NCBI GenBank assembly: GCA_937952305.1
Contig: CALFZO010000072.1
Location: 1 to 8,681 of the forward strand
Source of the DNA: an uncultured Anaerolineales bacterium
GTDB taxonomy: Bacteria; Chloroflexota; Anaerolineae; Anaerolineales; UBA6663
Length of the DNA stretch: 8,681 bases
Direction: 5' to 3'
Under the pieces are notes generated by a model. It was not told the origin of the DNA. It worked only from the letters and a program-made list of their open reading frames with translations, and searched no databases. The translations under genes and the position numbers were made by a program. Shown one piece after another: positions 1 to 4,875 of this stretch; the first letter of the stretch is position 1; each line of letters starts with the position of its first letter.

Positions 1-137
1 CGCGCAAGAAAGACTCGGCGGCCTACCCGTTCGAGATGGAACAGAAGGCGCGCGCCTTCCTGGCCGCCTACGGCACCGCCCCCAAGGTCGTGTCGACGCG
101 GACGATGTTCCAGCGCCCTGAGCACGTCGCGGCCTGA
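1..137 (+). CDS. 3' end of a head-region phage gene (possibly major capsid protein)
   Basis: The first 137 bases are open in one frame and end at TGA 135-137. They encode about 44 C-terminal residues that read RKKDSAAYPFEMEQKARA and finish with MFQRPEHVAA. The fragment is a mixed helix followed by a beta-like stretch (PKVVSTRTMF). It is too short to assign by itself. Its place directly before decoration-like, connector and neck genes is where siphophages usually keep the major capsid gene, so that is the leading guess, made from context only. It could equally be a short head protein. The next gene begins 29 bases later on the same strand. Confidence 0.55.
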   Translation, partial: RKKDSAAYPFEMEQKARAFLAAYGTAPKVVSTRTMFQRPEHVAA

Positions 138-166
138 CGACCGCGCCAGAAAGGCAACCAACGACG

Positions 167-658
167 ATGGACCCGCAGACCGACGGCATCGCCTACAAGG
201 ACCGCGTGCTCGGCATCCCCGGCGATGCCATCACCGGCCCGCTTCATCTGGGCATCCGCGTTGACCGCGCGGCCGCCAATCTCCCGCAGACGACCCAGGC
301 CGCGCTATTCACGATCAGCGGCGGCAGGGTCATGGCCTGGATTCTCGGCGAGGTCACGACCGTAATCCAAAACCAGGCCAACAATACCAAGCTCGTGCAC
401 AACCCGAGCGTTGGCACTGACCTTGACCTGTGTGCAGTGCTGAACATCGCCGCCGACGAAGTCGGGACGTTGTACGGCATCACTGGCACGCCAGCCGACG
501 CCCTGCTGGGCGCTGGCCAGGCTGTGCGCCTTCAGGATCCGGTCGTTCTCAAGCCGGGCACGCTCGACCTGAACTGCGCTGCCTCTAACACCGGCCAGGT
601 CAAGTGGACCGTGTTCTATCTGCCGCTCGACCAGGGCGCGGCCGTCGTCGCCGCGTAA
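167..658 (+). CDS. Beta-rich phage head-region protein, candidate capsid decoration protein
   Basis: This is a 163-aa protein with no signal peptide or membrane segment. Alternating hydrophobic stretches (for example AALFTISGG at about 45-53 and VKWTVFYLPLD near the C-terminus) suggest an all-beta fold. The middle (VTTVIQNQANNTKL) and the segment LDLCAVLNIAADEVGTLYGI look like a conserved structural core. The wording resembles hypothetical proteins found after capsid genes in uncultured tailed phages, but I know no established function for them. The gene lies between a probable capsid gene and a connector-like gene, so a decoration or minor head protein is the best inference. A GAAAGG sequence at 149-154 lies 12 bases before the ATG, which is long for a ribosome binding site. 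The stop is followed after 4 bases by the next start, indicating one operon. Confidence 0.75.
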   Translation: MDPQTDGIAYKDRVLGIPGDAITGPLHLGIRVDRAAANLPQTTQAALFTISGGRVMAWILGEVTTVIQNQANNTKLVHNPSVGTDLDLCAVLNIAADEVGTLYGITGTPADALLGAGQAVRLQDPVVLKPGTLDLNCAASNTGQVKWTVFYLPLDQGAAVVAA

Positions 659-662
659 GCCG

Positions 663-1331
663 ATGTCGTGTAGCGGGCGCCTGGCCGACAGTTGGGAGTT
701 CGCCACGTTCTGGTGCATGGGGAGCCTGATCTCCCGCATGCACGATGGCGGCAATCTCTCGCCCAAGCTGGTCGACAGCCAGGCCAGCTTTCGCTCCAAG
801 GGCGTGCGGGCCGGCGCCGGCATGGTCGTCTACAACGTCAGCGACGGATCACAGGGCACGATCACGGACGTCACCGACACCGAGATCGTGGCCGCGCTCA
901 GCGGCGGCACGCGCACCTACTGGCGCAATGGCGACACCTATCGCGTGACACCGCTAGATGCCTTTGAGATCGCGCAGATTGAGCACTATCTCGAAGTGGC
1001 ATCCGCACCAATCAACGCCGCGCTGGCGTCCGCCGGCGCCTGCGACTGCGCGCTGTCGGCGTGGGGCGCGCAGCACCTGAAGCACCTGAACATCATCAGC
1101 GCGGCCGGCTTCCACACCTGCACGTGTTCGATGAAGCTCAGCGACGAGGAACGCGCGGCCAACCGCGAATGGGTGGCCGAGCAGTTGCGGCAAATCCGCA
1201 CCGGCGAGATCGACCTGTGTGAGGGCGGCACGGGCAAGGACTATCCGGCCTTTGGCGACCTGGAGCGCGCCGGCACCGACTTCGCGGCGGCGCGCATCAT
1301 CGCCAACCGCGCGGCCCGGACGGGGAGCTGA
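663..1331 (+). CDS. Head-tail connector-like protein with N-terminal beta module, cysteine-rich
   Basis: This is a 222-aa protein. Residues about 30-95 form a small beta module with the pattern LVDSQASF..GV..G, then VYNVSDGSQGTIT, then LSGGTRTYWRNGDTYRV. This pattern recurs in many phage structural proteins. Residues about 98-185 are helical (FEIAQIEHYLEVA, a central LKHLNII segment, EWVAEQLRQIRTGEIDL), which fits helical head-tail connector proteins such as the gp6/gp36 (DUF1320-like) group. Its position just before the HK97-gp10-like gene supports that role. Seven cysteines are present: C3, C18, a CDC pair at 127/129, a CTC pair at 153/155, and C186. The pairs could bind metal or form disulfides, which is inference. 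No ribosome binding site precedes ATG 663, which is 4 bases after the previous stop, so translational coupling is likely. M27 (about 738) is an alternative start that keeps both domains. Confidence 0.75.
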   Translation: MSCSGRLADSWEFATFWCMGSLISRMHDGGNLSPKLVDSQASFRSKGVRAGAGMVVYNVSDGSQGTITDVTDTEIVAALSGGTRTYWRNGDTYRVTPLDAFEIAQIEHYLEVASAPINAALASAGACDCALSAWGAQHLKHLNIISAAGFHTCTCSMKLSDEERAANREWVAEQLRQIRTGEIDLCEGGTGKDYPAFGDLERAGTDFAAARIIANRAARTGS

Positions 1332-1333
1332 GC

Positions 1334-1864
1334 GTGGTCAAGTTCAAGCCGAAGCTGGCCCGCCCGCCCAAGGTCGCCGCTATGCGCCGCGAGCTGATGC
1401 GCGGCATGGCCGACTTCGCCGACGACATGGAGCGCGCGCTCAAGCAGCCGACGCTGACATGGTCGAAGCCGGTCACGTTCACGCGGCGTGTGGATGCCGG
1501 CGCCACGTGGTTCAGGGTCGTTGTCGAGACCGATGACGACCGCTACCGCTGGACGAGCGAGGGCACGCGGCCGCACATGATCCGCGCCCGCATCGTCGGC
1601 GGCGTGACGCGGTCAACGCAGGCCAGGCGCGGCGTACTGGCGTTCTCGAAGTTCTCGAAGGCCAAGACTGCACCCGGCCAACTCGTGGCCGGCCCCGGCT
1701 ACGCCGGCGGCGGCATGGCCTACGCGCAGGCCGTCAAGCATCCGGGCACGAAGGCGCGCCGCTTCCCGAAGGCGGCGGCCAGGGTGCTCAAGCCCGTCTT
1801 TCGCTTCCGCGCGACGGCCGCCGCGCATCGCGCCGCCGATGCCAGCGGTCACGCGATCAAGTGA
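1334..1864 (+). CDS. HK97-gp10-like neck / tail-completion protein
   Basis: This is a 176-aa basic protein. The family hallmarks are visible: an N-terminal helix (about 13-37) that begins after a basic leader, then a beta strand ending in YRWTSEGTRPHMI (71-83), then LAFSKFS (102-108), and finally a late segment AQAVKHPGTKARRF (131-144). The order GT-x-PH-x-I, then V-x-HPGT-x-A-R-x-F, is typical of HK97-gp10-like proteins. These attach at the head-tail joint and cap or terminate the tail tube. The start is GTG 1334, chosen because GGGAG at 1323-1327 lies 6 bases upstream and overlaps the end of the preceding gene. Its stop overlaps the next start by 4 bases (GTGA). Length is somewhat above the usual 110-150 aa because of basic, alanine-rich N- and C-terminal extensions. 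Confidence 0.82.
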   Translation: MVKFKPKLARPPKVAAMRRELMRGMADFADDMERALKQPTLTWSKPVTFTRRVDAGATWFRVVVETDDDRYRWTSEGTRPHMIRARIVGGVTRSTQARRGVLAFSKFSKAKTAPGQLVAGPGYAGGGMAYAQAVKHPGTKARRFPKAAARVLKPVFRFRATAAAHRAADASGHAIK

Positions 1865-2160
1865 GTGAGATGGCAAAGAAACAGGACGCACAAGCGGCCG
1901 ACGAGGCCGCCCCGGAAGTCATGGCCGAGACGCACGCCGAGACGCCGGCGCCACCGGCTGGCGCGCCGTGGGCCGCCATCATCGGCACTCTGGCGGCCAC
2001 CCCGGCCAAACTCGAAGCCGCGCTGCATGGCGCCGGCATCCTGACACTGGACGATCTCAGGCGGCGCCCGGCGGCGGCGTTGGGCGTGCTGCAATCGGTT
2101 TACGGGCTTGATTTGGCGGCGCTGATCGAGCGGGCCGAAGCCCACTACAACAAGGAGTGA
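1861..2160 (+). CDS. Small tail-region protein with helix-hairpin-helix-like C-terminus
   Basis: This is a 99-aa protein. Residues 1-35 are low-complexity, rich in Ala, Glu and Pro, and probably disordered. Residues about 43-97 are helical and carry the phrase LHGAGILTLDDLRRRP followed by YGLDLAALIERAEAHY. This resembles the helix-hairpin-helix repeats in which a GI-TL-DL turn joins two helices. Such repeats often bind DNA or other proteins, but I cannot assign a specific role. The gene sits where siphophages usually encode a tail terminator or small tail-completion protein, between the gp10-like gene and the tube gene. The GTG start at 1861 overlaps the preceding stop in GTGA, implying coupled translation. 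An in-frame ATG at 1870 is a possible alternative. Confidence 0.7.
   Translation: MSEMAKKQDAQAADEAAPEVMAETHAETPAPPAGAPWAAIIGTLAATPAKLEAALHGAGILTLDDLRRRPAAALGVLQSVYGLDLAALIERAEAHYNKE
2152..2157 (+). promoter_or_regulatory. Strong ribosome binding site for the tail tube gene
   Basis: AAGGAG lies 7 bases before ATG 2165 and inside the last codons of the preceding gene. It is the closest match to a consensus Shine-Dalgarno sequence in the left half of the window. That fits the high expression expected for a major tail protein. Confidence 0.7.
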
Positions 2161-2164
2161 TCCT

Positions 2165-3640
2165 ATGGCCGACAAGAAAGTGTTTACCGCCAAGGACGGC
2201 GCCGTCTTCATCCAGCGTGAGCCGACCGCCGCACCCGAGTATCTGGGCTGCGTCGATCTCGAAGACATCTCCGCCGACGACGGCGACATCAACCTGATCC
2301 AGGGCTTCGACGTCAACGGCGATTATGCCGTGCAGGGCTACACCAAGGATGCGCCGTCGCCGGTGACGACGTCGCTGACCTTGTGGCTGGGCAAGACGGC
2401 CGAGTTCCTGGAAGACGTGCGCTGCCCGTTCTATTTGCACGTCAACCTGCGGTGCGGTGGTCTGGCCAACGTCCTGGCCAACTACGAGCGCGCGGTCGTG
2501 CTTCAGATCGCGGCCAAAACCAACCGCACGCTCTCCGGCCTGGCGAAGCGCAACGAAGACGCCGAATCCGAACAGAGCTTCGACCTGTCGGCGCTGCCGC
2601 CGATCATCGACGTCTTCAAGCTCACGCCCGACCGGCAGACCAACGCCGAAACGCGGGCGCTGAATGACGTCTTCTTCATCGACACCGCTAAGTGCGCTGA
2701 TTGCGGCGGCGTGTCGATCGCGGCCGGCCAGTACGGTGGGGCGTCCTCGGATGGGGCCGTCGGCCAGACTGCCAATATTCAGTTCACGACCGACAGCGGC
2801 CAGAACTGGGCCGCCGGCGGCGCGGATCCGTTCGCGGCGGCCGAAGACGCTCAGCCGATCGTCGGCTTCTACATCAATCGCGCCACGATCCGCTGGATGG
2901 TTGGCCGCGGCACGACCGATGCCGGAAACCCGGCCGAGATCGCCTACTCAGACGACCAGGGCGCGACCTGGACGCTGGTCAACGTGGGCGCGACCAACGC
3001 GCAGTACTTCCTGGCCAAGAAGACGATCTTCGTCTACGACATGTACAACATCTGGGCCGTGACCAGTGGCGGCTACGTGTACAAGTCCGAGAACGGCGGC
3101 GGCTCTTGGACGGCGCAGGAGTCGGGCGTGCTGACCGCCAGCAATCTGAACGTGATCCGCTTCGCGCCGGGTTCGAAGCTGGTCGGGTACGCGGCCGGCG
3201 CGTCGAACGCCATCATCCGCACCCTGGACGGCGGCGTGACCTGGGCGTCTGTCACCGGCCCGTCCGGGCAGAGCGCGGTCGCGATCAACTGCCTGGAAGT
3301 GCGCGACCGCTACAACGTCTTCATCGGCTATGCCGACGGCAAGCTGTACCGCACCAAGGACGGCGGCGTGACCTGGACGCGCGTAACGGGCTGGACCGGC
3401 GACGGAGTCGGGCAGGTCCGCGACATCATGTTCGTGAACGACGTCGTGGGCTTCATGATCGTCAACAACGCCACGCCGGTGGGGACGATGCTCTTCACCC
3501 GCGATTGCGGCAACACCTGGGAGGCGCTGACCACGTCGACCAACACCGGCCTGAACGCGCTGGCGGCGGTCAAGGCCAAGCTCGCCTACGCAGTCGGCGA
3601 GCTTCAGGGCGGCACGGCGGTGATCCTGAAGACGGCGTAA
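2165..3640 (+). CDS. Major tail (tube) protein fused to a C-terminal Asp-box beta-propeller
   Basis: This is a 491-aa protein in two parts. Residues 1 to about 175 are the presumed tail tube domain. It opens with MADKKVFTAKDGAVFI and contains a beta strand pair around SPVTTSLTLWLG. The assignment rests on this look and on its place before the tail assembly chaperones and tape measure. Residues about 195-491 carry six Asp-boxes (S/T-x-D/N-x-G-x-x-W): 208-215 TTDSGQNW, 262-269 SDDQGATW, 308-315 SENGGGSW, 353-360 TLDGGVTW, 397-404 TKDGGVTW and 445-452 TRDCGNTW. Spacings are 54, 46, 45, 44 and 48 residues, as in BNR/sialidase and Ycf48-like propellers. The C-terminus ends at ILKTA, where another Asp-box would begin, so a ring closed by N- and C-terminal strands is plausible. 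No catalytic sialidase residues can be argued. The propeller may decorate the tail surface and bind glycans or protein, which is inference. If the first part is not a tube protein, this would be a tail-associated adhesin. Confidence 0.8.
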   Translation: MADKKVFTAKDGAVFIQREPTAAPEYLGCVDLEDISADDGDINLIQGFDVNGDYAVQGYTKDAPSPVTTSLTLWLGKTAEFLEDVRCPFYLHVNLRCGGLANVLANYERAVVLQIAAKTNRTLSGLAKRNEDAESEQSFDLSALPPIIDVFKLTPDRQTNAETRALNDVFFIDTAKCADCGGVSIAAGQYGGASSDGAVGQTANIQFTTDSGQNWAAGGADPFAAAEDAQPIVGFYINRATIRWMVGRGTTDAGNPAEIAYSDDQGATWTLVNVGATNAQYFLAKKTIFVYDMYNIWAVTSGGYVYKSENGGGSWTAQESGVLTASNLNVIRFAPGSKLVGYAAGASNAIIRTLDGGVTWASVTGPSGQSAVAINCLEVRDRYNVFIGYADGKLYRTKDGGVTWTRVTGWTGDGVGQVRDIMFVNDVVGFMIVNNATPVGTMLFTRDCGNTWEALTTSTNTGLNALAAVKAKLAYAVGELQGGTAVILKTA

Positions 3641-3644
3641 GGAC

Positions 3645-3661
3645 AAGGGGCACAGCCCCTT
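3645..3661 (+). terminator. Short hairpin after the tail tube gene
   Basis: AAGGGGC (3645-3651), a 3-base loop ACA, and GCCCCTT (3655-3661) form a perfect 7-bp stem starting 5 bases after the stop codon. Only two further T bases follow the stem. This is at best a weak intrinsic terminator or an mRNA 3'-end stabiliser. Confidence 0.45.
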
Positions 3662-3671
3662 TTGATGTGAT

Positions 3672-3708
3672 GCGCGGGCCGGGCACCGCTCCCCTGCCCG
3701 GCCCGCGC
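3672..3708 (+). terminator. Strong 14-bp GC hairpin between tube gene and next gene
   Basis: The arms 3672-3685 (GCGCGGGCCGGGCA) and 3695-3708 are perfect reverse complements, with a 9-base loop. It lies entirely in the non-coding gap and 37 bases before the next start. There is no T-run after it, only GGTTT. In GC-rich genomes such hairpins may attenuate transcription or protect the upstream mRNA. Either would leave more tube mRNA than downstream mRNA. The structure is seen in the sequence and its role is inferred. Confidence 0.55.
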
Positions 3709-3744
3709 CGCGGTTTCGGATGGAGCACGAAAGCAGAGCGCAGT

Positions 3745-3960
3745 ATGCCGGATGAAGTCATCGGCAAGTTGCATCTCCCCCGGCCCACGTGGCGCGTGAT
3801 CCGTTGCGGGTTTGACCAGCTCGAACGCGAGACCCGCAAACGCACGGATTACGACCTGGCCCACGTTACCCAAGGCGGCGACGTCTACACGCTCTTCTTC
3901 CGGCTCAAGCCCGAATACCGCGCACCCCGCAACGGCGAGCATCTCCTGCAGGAGGCGTGA
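3745..3960 (+). CDS. Small unknown tail-region protein, 71 aa
   Basis: This 71-aa protein starts MPDEVIGKLHLPRPTWRVI and ends NGEHLLQEA. I do not recognise the family. It is charged and soluble-looking, with one cysteine (C21) and a probable beta strand GGDVYTLFFRL at 44-54. ATG 3745 is chosen because the region upstream is a non-coding gap with hairpins, and the reading frame there shows only proline- and arginine-rich out-of-frame-like composition. There is only a weak purine-rich stretch (about 3731-3739) as ribosome binding site. It sits between the tube gene and the tail assembly chaperone and overlaps the chaperone start by one base (TGATG). That position argues it is a real gene in the tail operon, perhaps a tail assembly factor. 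Confidence 0.65.
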   Translation: MPDEVIGKLHLPRPTWRVIRCGFDQLERETRKRTDYDLAHVTQGGDVYTLFFRLKPEYRAPRNGEHLLQEA

Positions 3961-4583
3961 TGAGCAAGAAGAACGGGACAGGGCCGATCACGCTCAAGAC
4001 GGACGGCCGCAAAGTCCAGACCTATACCACCACTCGCGGCCGGGCGATCACGATCCTGCCCATGCCGCCCATGATGCGCGAGCACCTTCAGGCTGCGCTC
4101 AAGGCGGAGTGGGAAGAGAGCGGGCACCCGCTGGCCGCGAAGCCGACCTACGCAATCAAGACAGCCGCCGGGGCGGAAGAGACTCACGAACACGACGAAC
4201 AATCCATCGCACTCCCCGAATATGCCGCCGACAAAGACGCCTGGCAGGCCTGGCAGACCGCCGAAGCCGAGTTCGACGGCGAGCTGAAGTTGCGCACGCT
4301 CAAGGCTGTGATCATCGACTGCCTGGAGTTCGAGATCGACCCGGCGTGGACGGCCAAGGCCAAGGCCAAGCGGATGCGCGTGCCGGCCGACGAATGGGAG
4401 CGCAAGCTCTTTTTCGCCGAGACGGAATTGATTGGGTCCGGCGAAGACATCACCGCAATCATCGAGACGGCGGCCAGGCTGACGGGAGTGGATGCGCGGC
4501 TGGTGGATGCCGCGCACGAATCCTTTCGCGGTGGCGTGGAAAAAACGGACGCCGCTACGCCAACTGAAGCTCAAGCAGGGTAG
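3960..4583 (+). CDS. Tail assembly chaperone, upstream frame (lambda gpG-like position)
   Basis: This is a 207-aa soluble, charged protein. It carries a helical core at about 85-175 (KDAWQAWQTAEAEFDGELK, then LKAVIIDCLEFEIDPAW). The late part LIGSGEDITAIIETAARLTG resembles tail assembly chaperones, whose sequences diverge but which are helical. Its assignment rests mainly on position, between the tube protein and the tape measure, and on the overlapping second frame. In siphophages such chaperones bind the tape measure and recruit tube subunits. ATG 3960 is preferred over GTG 3957 because AGGAGG at 3950-3955 would leave only one base before the GTG but four before the ATG. The ATG overlaps the stop of the preceding gene by one base. 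The C-terminal tail after the A6 run (DAATPTEAQAG) looks like non-conserved linker. A minor frameshifted product of about 271 aa is expected. Confidence 0.8.
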   Translation: MSKKNGTGPITLKTDGRKVQTYTTTRGRAITILPMPPMMREHLQAALKAEWEESGHPLAAKPTYAIKTAAGAEETHEHDEQSIALPEYAADKDAWQAWQTAEAEFDGELKLRTLKAVIIDCLEFEIDPAWTAKAKAKRMRVPADEWERKLFFAETELIGSGEDITAIIETAARLTGVDARLVDAAHESFRGGVEKTDAATPTEAQAG

Positions 4584-4776
4584 TTGGTGGCACAGTGCGC
4601 GCTTTTCGGAAGTCGCAACCGCGCACGACTGGGGCCTGACCCCCAGTGAGTTTGACGCCAAGCCGGACGTCGATAAGGCGACCATGATCGCGTACACCGC
4701 CAGTGTCGGCATGATGCAAGCGTGGGAGTCACAAAAGCAATCCGAGGAGATGCGCAAGAAGTCATCCAAGAAATGA
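4483..4776 (+). CDS. Tail assembly chaperone, downstream frame (lambda gpT-like extension)
   Basis: This frame is open from 4483, after an in-frame TGA at 4480-4482, to TGA 4774-4776. It overlaps the preceding chaperone frame by about 100 bases. The part beyond the overlap reads VATAHDWGLTPSEFDAKP followed by DKATMIAYTASVGMMQAWE. The phrase WGLTPSEFDA-x-P-x-x-x-K-A-x-M-I-A-Y is typical of the C-terminal extension of phage tail assembly chaperones. The N-terminal part within the overlap (MRGWWMPRTNPFAVAW) looks like an out-of-frame reading, which argues against independent initiation at ATG 4492 even though GGGAG lies 3 bases before it. Expression is therefore most likely by frameshifting from the upstream frame. 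Reaching this frame needs +1 or -2, not the common -1. The tape measure gene follows after a terminator-like hairpin. Confidence 0.75.
   Translation, partial: REWMRGWWMPRTNPFAVAWKKRTPLRQLKLKQGSWWHSARFSEVATAHDWGLTPSEFDAKPDVDKATMIAYTASVGMMQAWESQKQSEEMRKKSSKK
4538..4546 (+). other. Candidate programmed frameshift site (A6 run)
   Basis: In the upstream frame the codons are GTG GAA AAA ACG, with six A bases at 4540-4545. An AAA codon at 4542-4544 can re-pair with AAA one base downstream (+1) or two bases upstream (-2). Both place the ribosome in the downstream chaperone frame, where the codons are AAA AAA CGG. I saw no other run of six A in this GC-rich window. The site lies within the roughly 100-base stretch where both frames are open. 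The shift is inferred. Confidence 0.55.
4558..4589 (+). other. Candidate stem-loop downstream of the slip site
   Basis: CGCCAACT (4558-4565) pairs with AGTTGGTG (4582-4589) in 8 base pairs, one of them G-U, around a 16-base loop. It begins 12 bases after the A6 run and spans the stop codon of the upstream frame. Stimulatory stems usually start 5-9 bases after a slip site, so this one is a little distant. Its role is speculative. Confidence 0.3.
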
Positions 4777-4813
4777 GCCTGTAGAGCGCGGCTCACAACA
4801 GCATCGATCGTGC

Positions 4814-4859
4814 CACGGCACGCCAAGCCCTGATCGGGTTCGGTGTGCCGTGTTTGTTT
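4814..4859 (+). terminator. Intrinsic terminator-like hairpin before the tape measure gene
   Basis: Left arm 4814-4824 (CACGGCACGCC) pairs with right arm 4842-4852 (GGTGTGCCGTG) in 11 pairs including one G-U. After one A-C mismatch the stem continues with five more pairs (4826-4830 with 4836-4840) around a TGATC loop. The stem is followed at once by TTTGTTT (4853-4859). This has the form of a rho-independent terminator. It ends 16 bases before the tape measure start and only 6 bases before its ribosome binding site, so it could attenuate transcription or affect translation of that gene. Confidence 0.65.
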
Positions 4860-4864
4860 CAGGC

Positions 4865-4869
4865 AAGGA
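4865..4869 (+). promoter_or_regulatory. Ribosome binding site that fixes the tape measure start
   Basis: AAGGA lies 6 bases before ATG 4876. This selects ATG 4876 over the in-frame GTG 4843, which would lie inside the right arm of the terminator-like hairpin. Confidence 0.75.
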
Positions 4870-4875
4870 CTCGAG

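Noticed and set aside
2165..3640. Sialidase enzyme activity for the Asp-box protein.
   Set aside because: Asp-boxes are structural and occur in many non-enzymatic propellers. No arginine triad or catalytic Asp/Tyr/Glu set could be identified by eye.
2948..3646. A 232-codon open frame on the - strand opposite the propeller.
   Set aside because: It is Arg, His and Ala rich, mirrors the propeller repeats, and no gene-like start context was seen.
2701..3744. A + strand frame open through the tube gene and continuous with the 71-aa gene.
   Set aside because: Its upstream part is an arginine-rich out-of-frame reading of the Asp-box repeats. Only the part from ATG 3745 is kept.
3957..3959. GTG start for the upstream chaperone frame.
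   Set aside because: It is one base from AGGAGG, too close for initiation. ATG 3960 is better placed.
4578..4584. Alternative +1 slip at GGG TAG T, similar to stop-codon-driven shifts.
   Set aside because: It would place the ribosome in the right frame but needs a poorer third-base re-pairing than the A6 run. It is kept only as a second choice.
4843..4875. GTG start 11 codons upstream for the tape measure protein.
   Set aside because: It lies inside the terminator hairpin arm and has no ribosome binding site, while AAGGA is well placed for ATG 4876.
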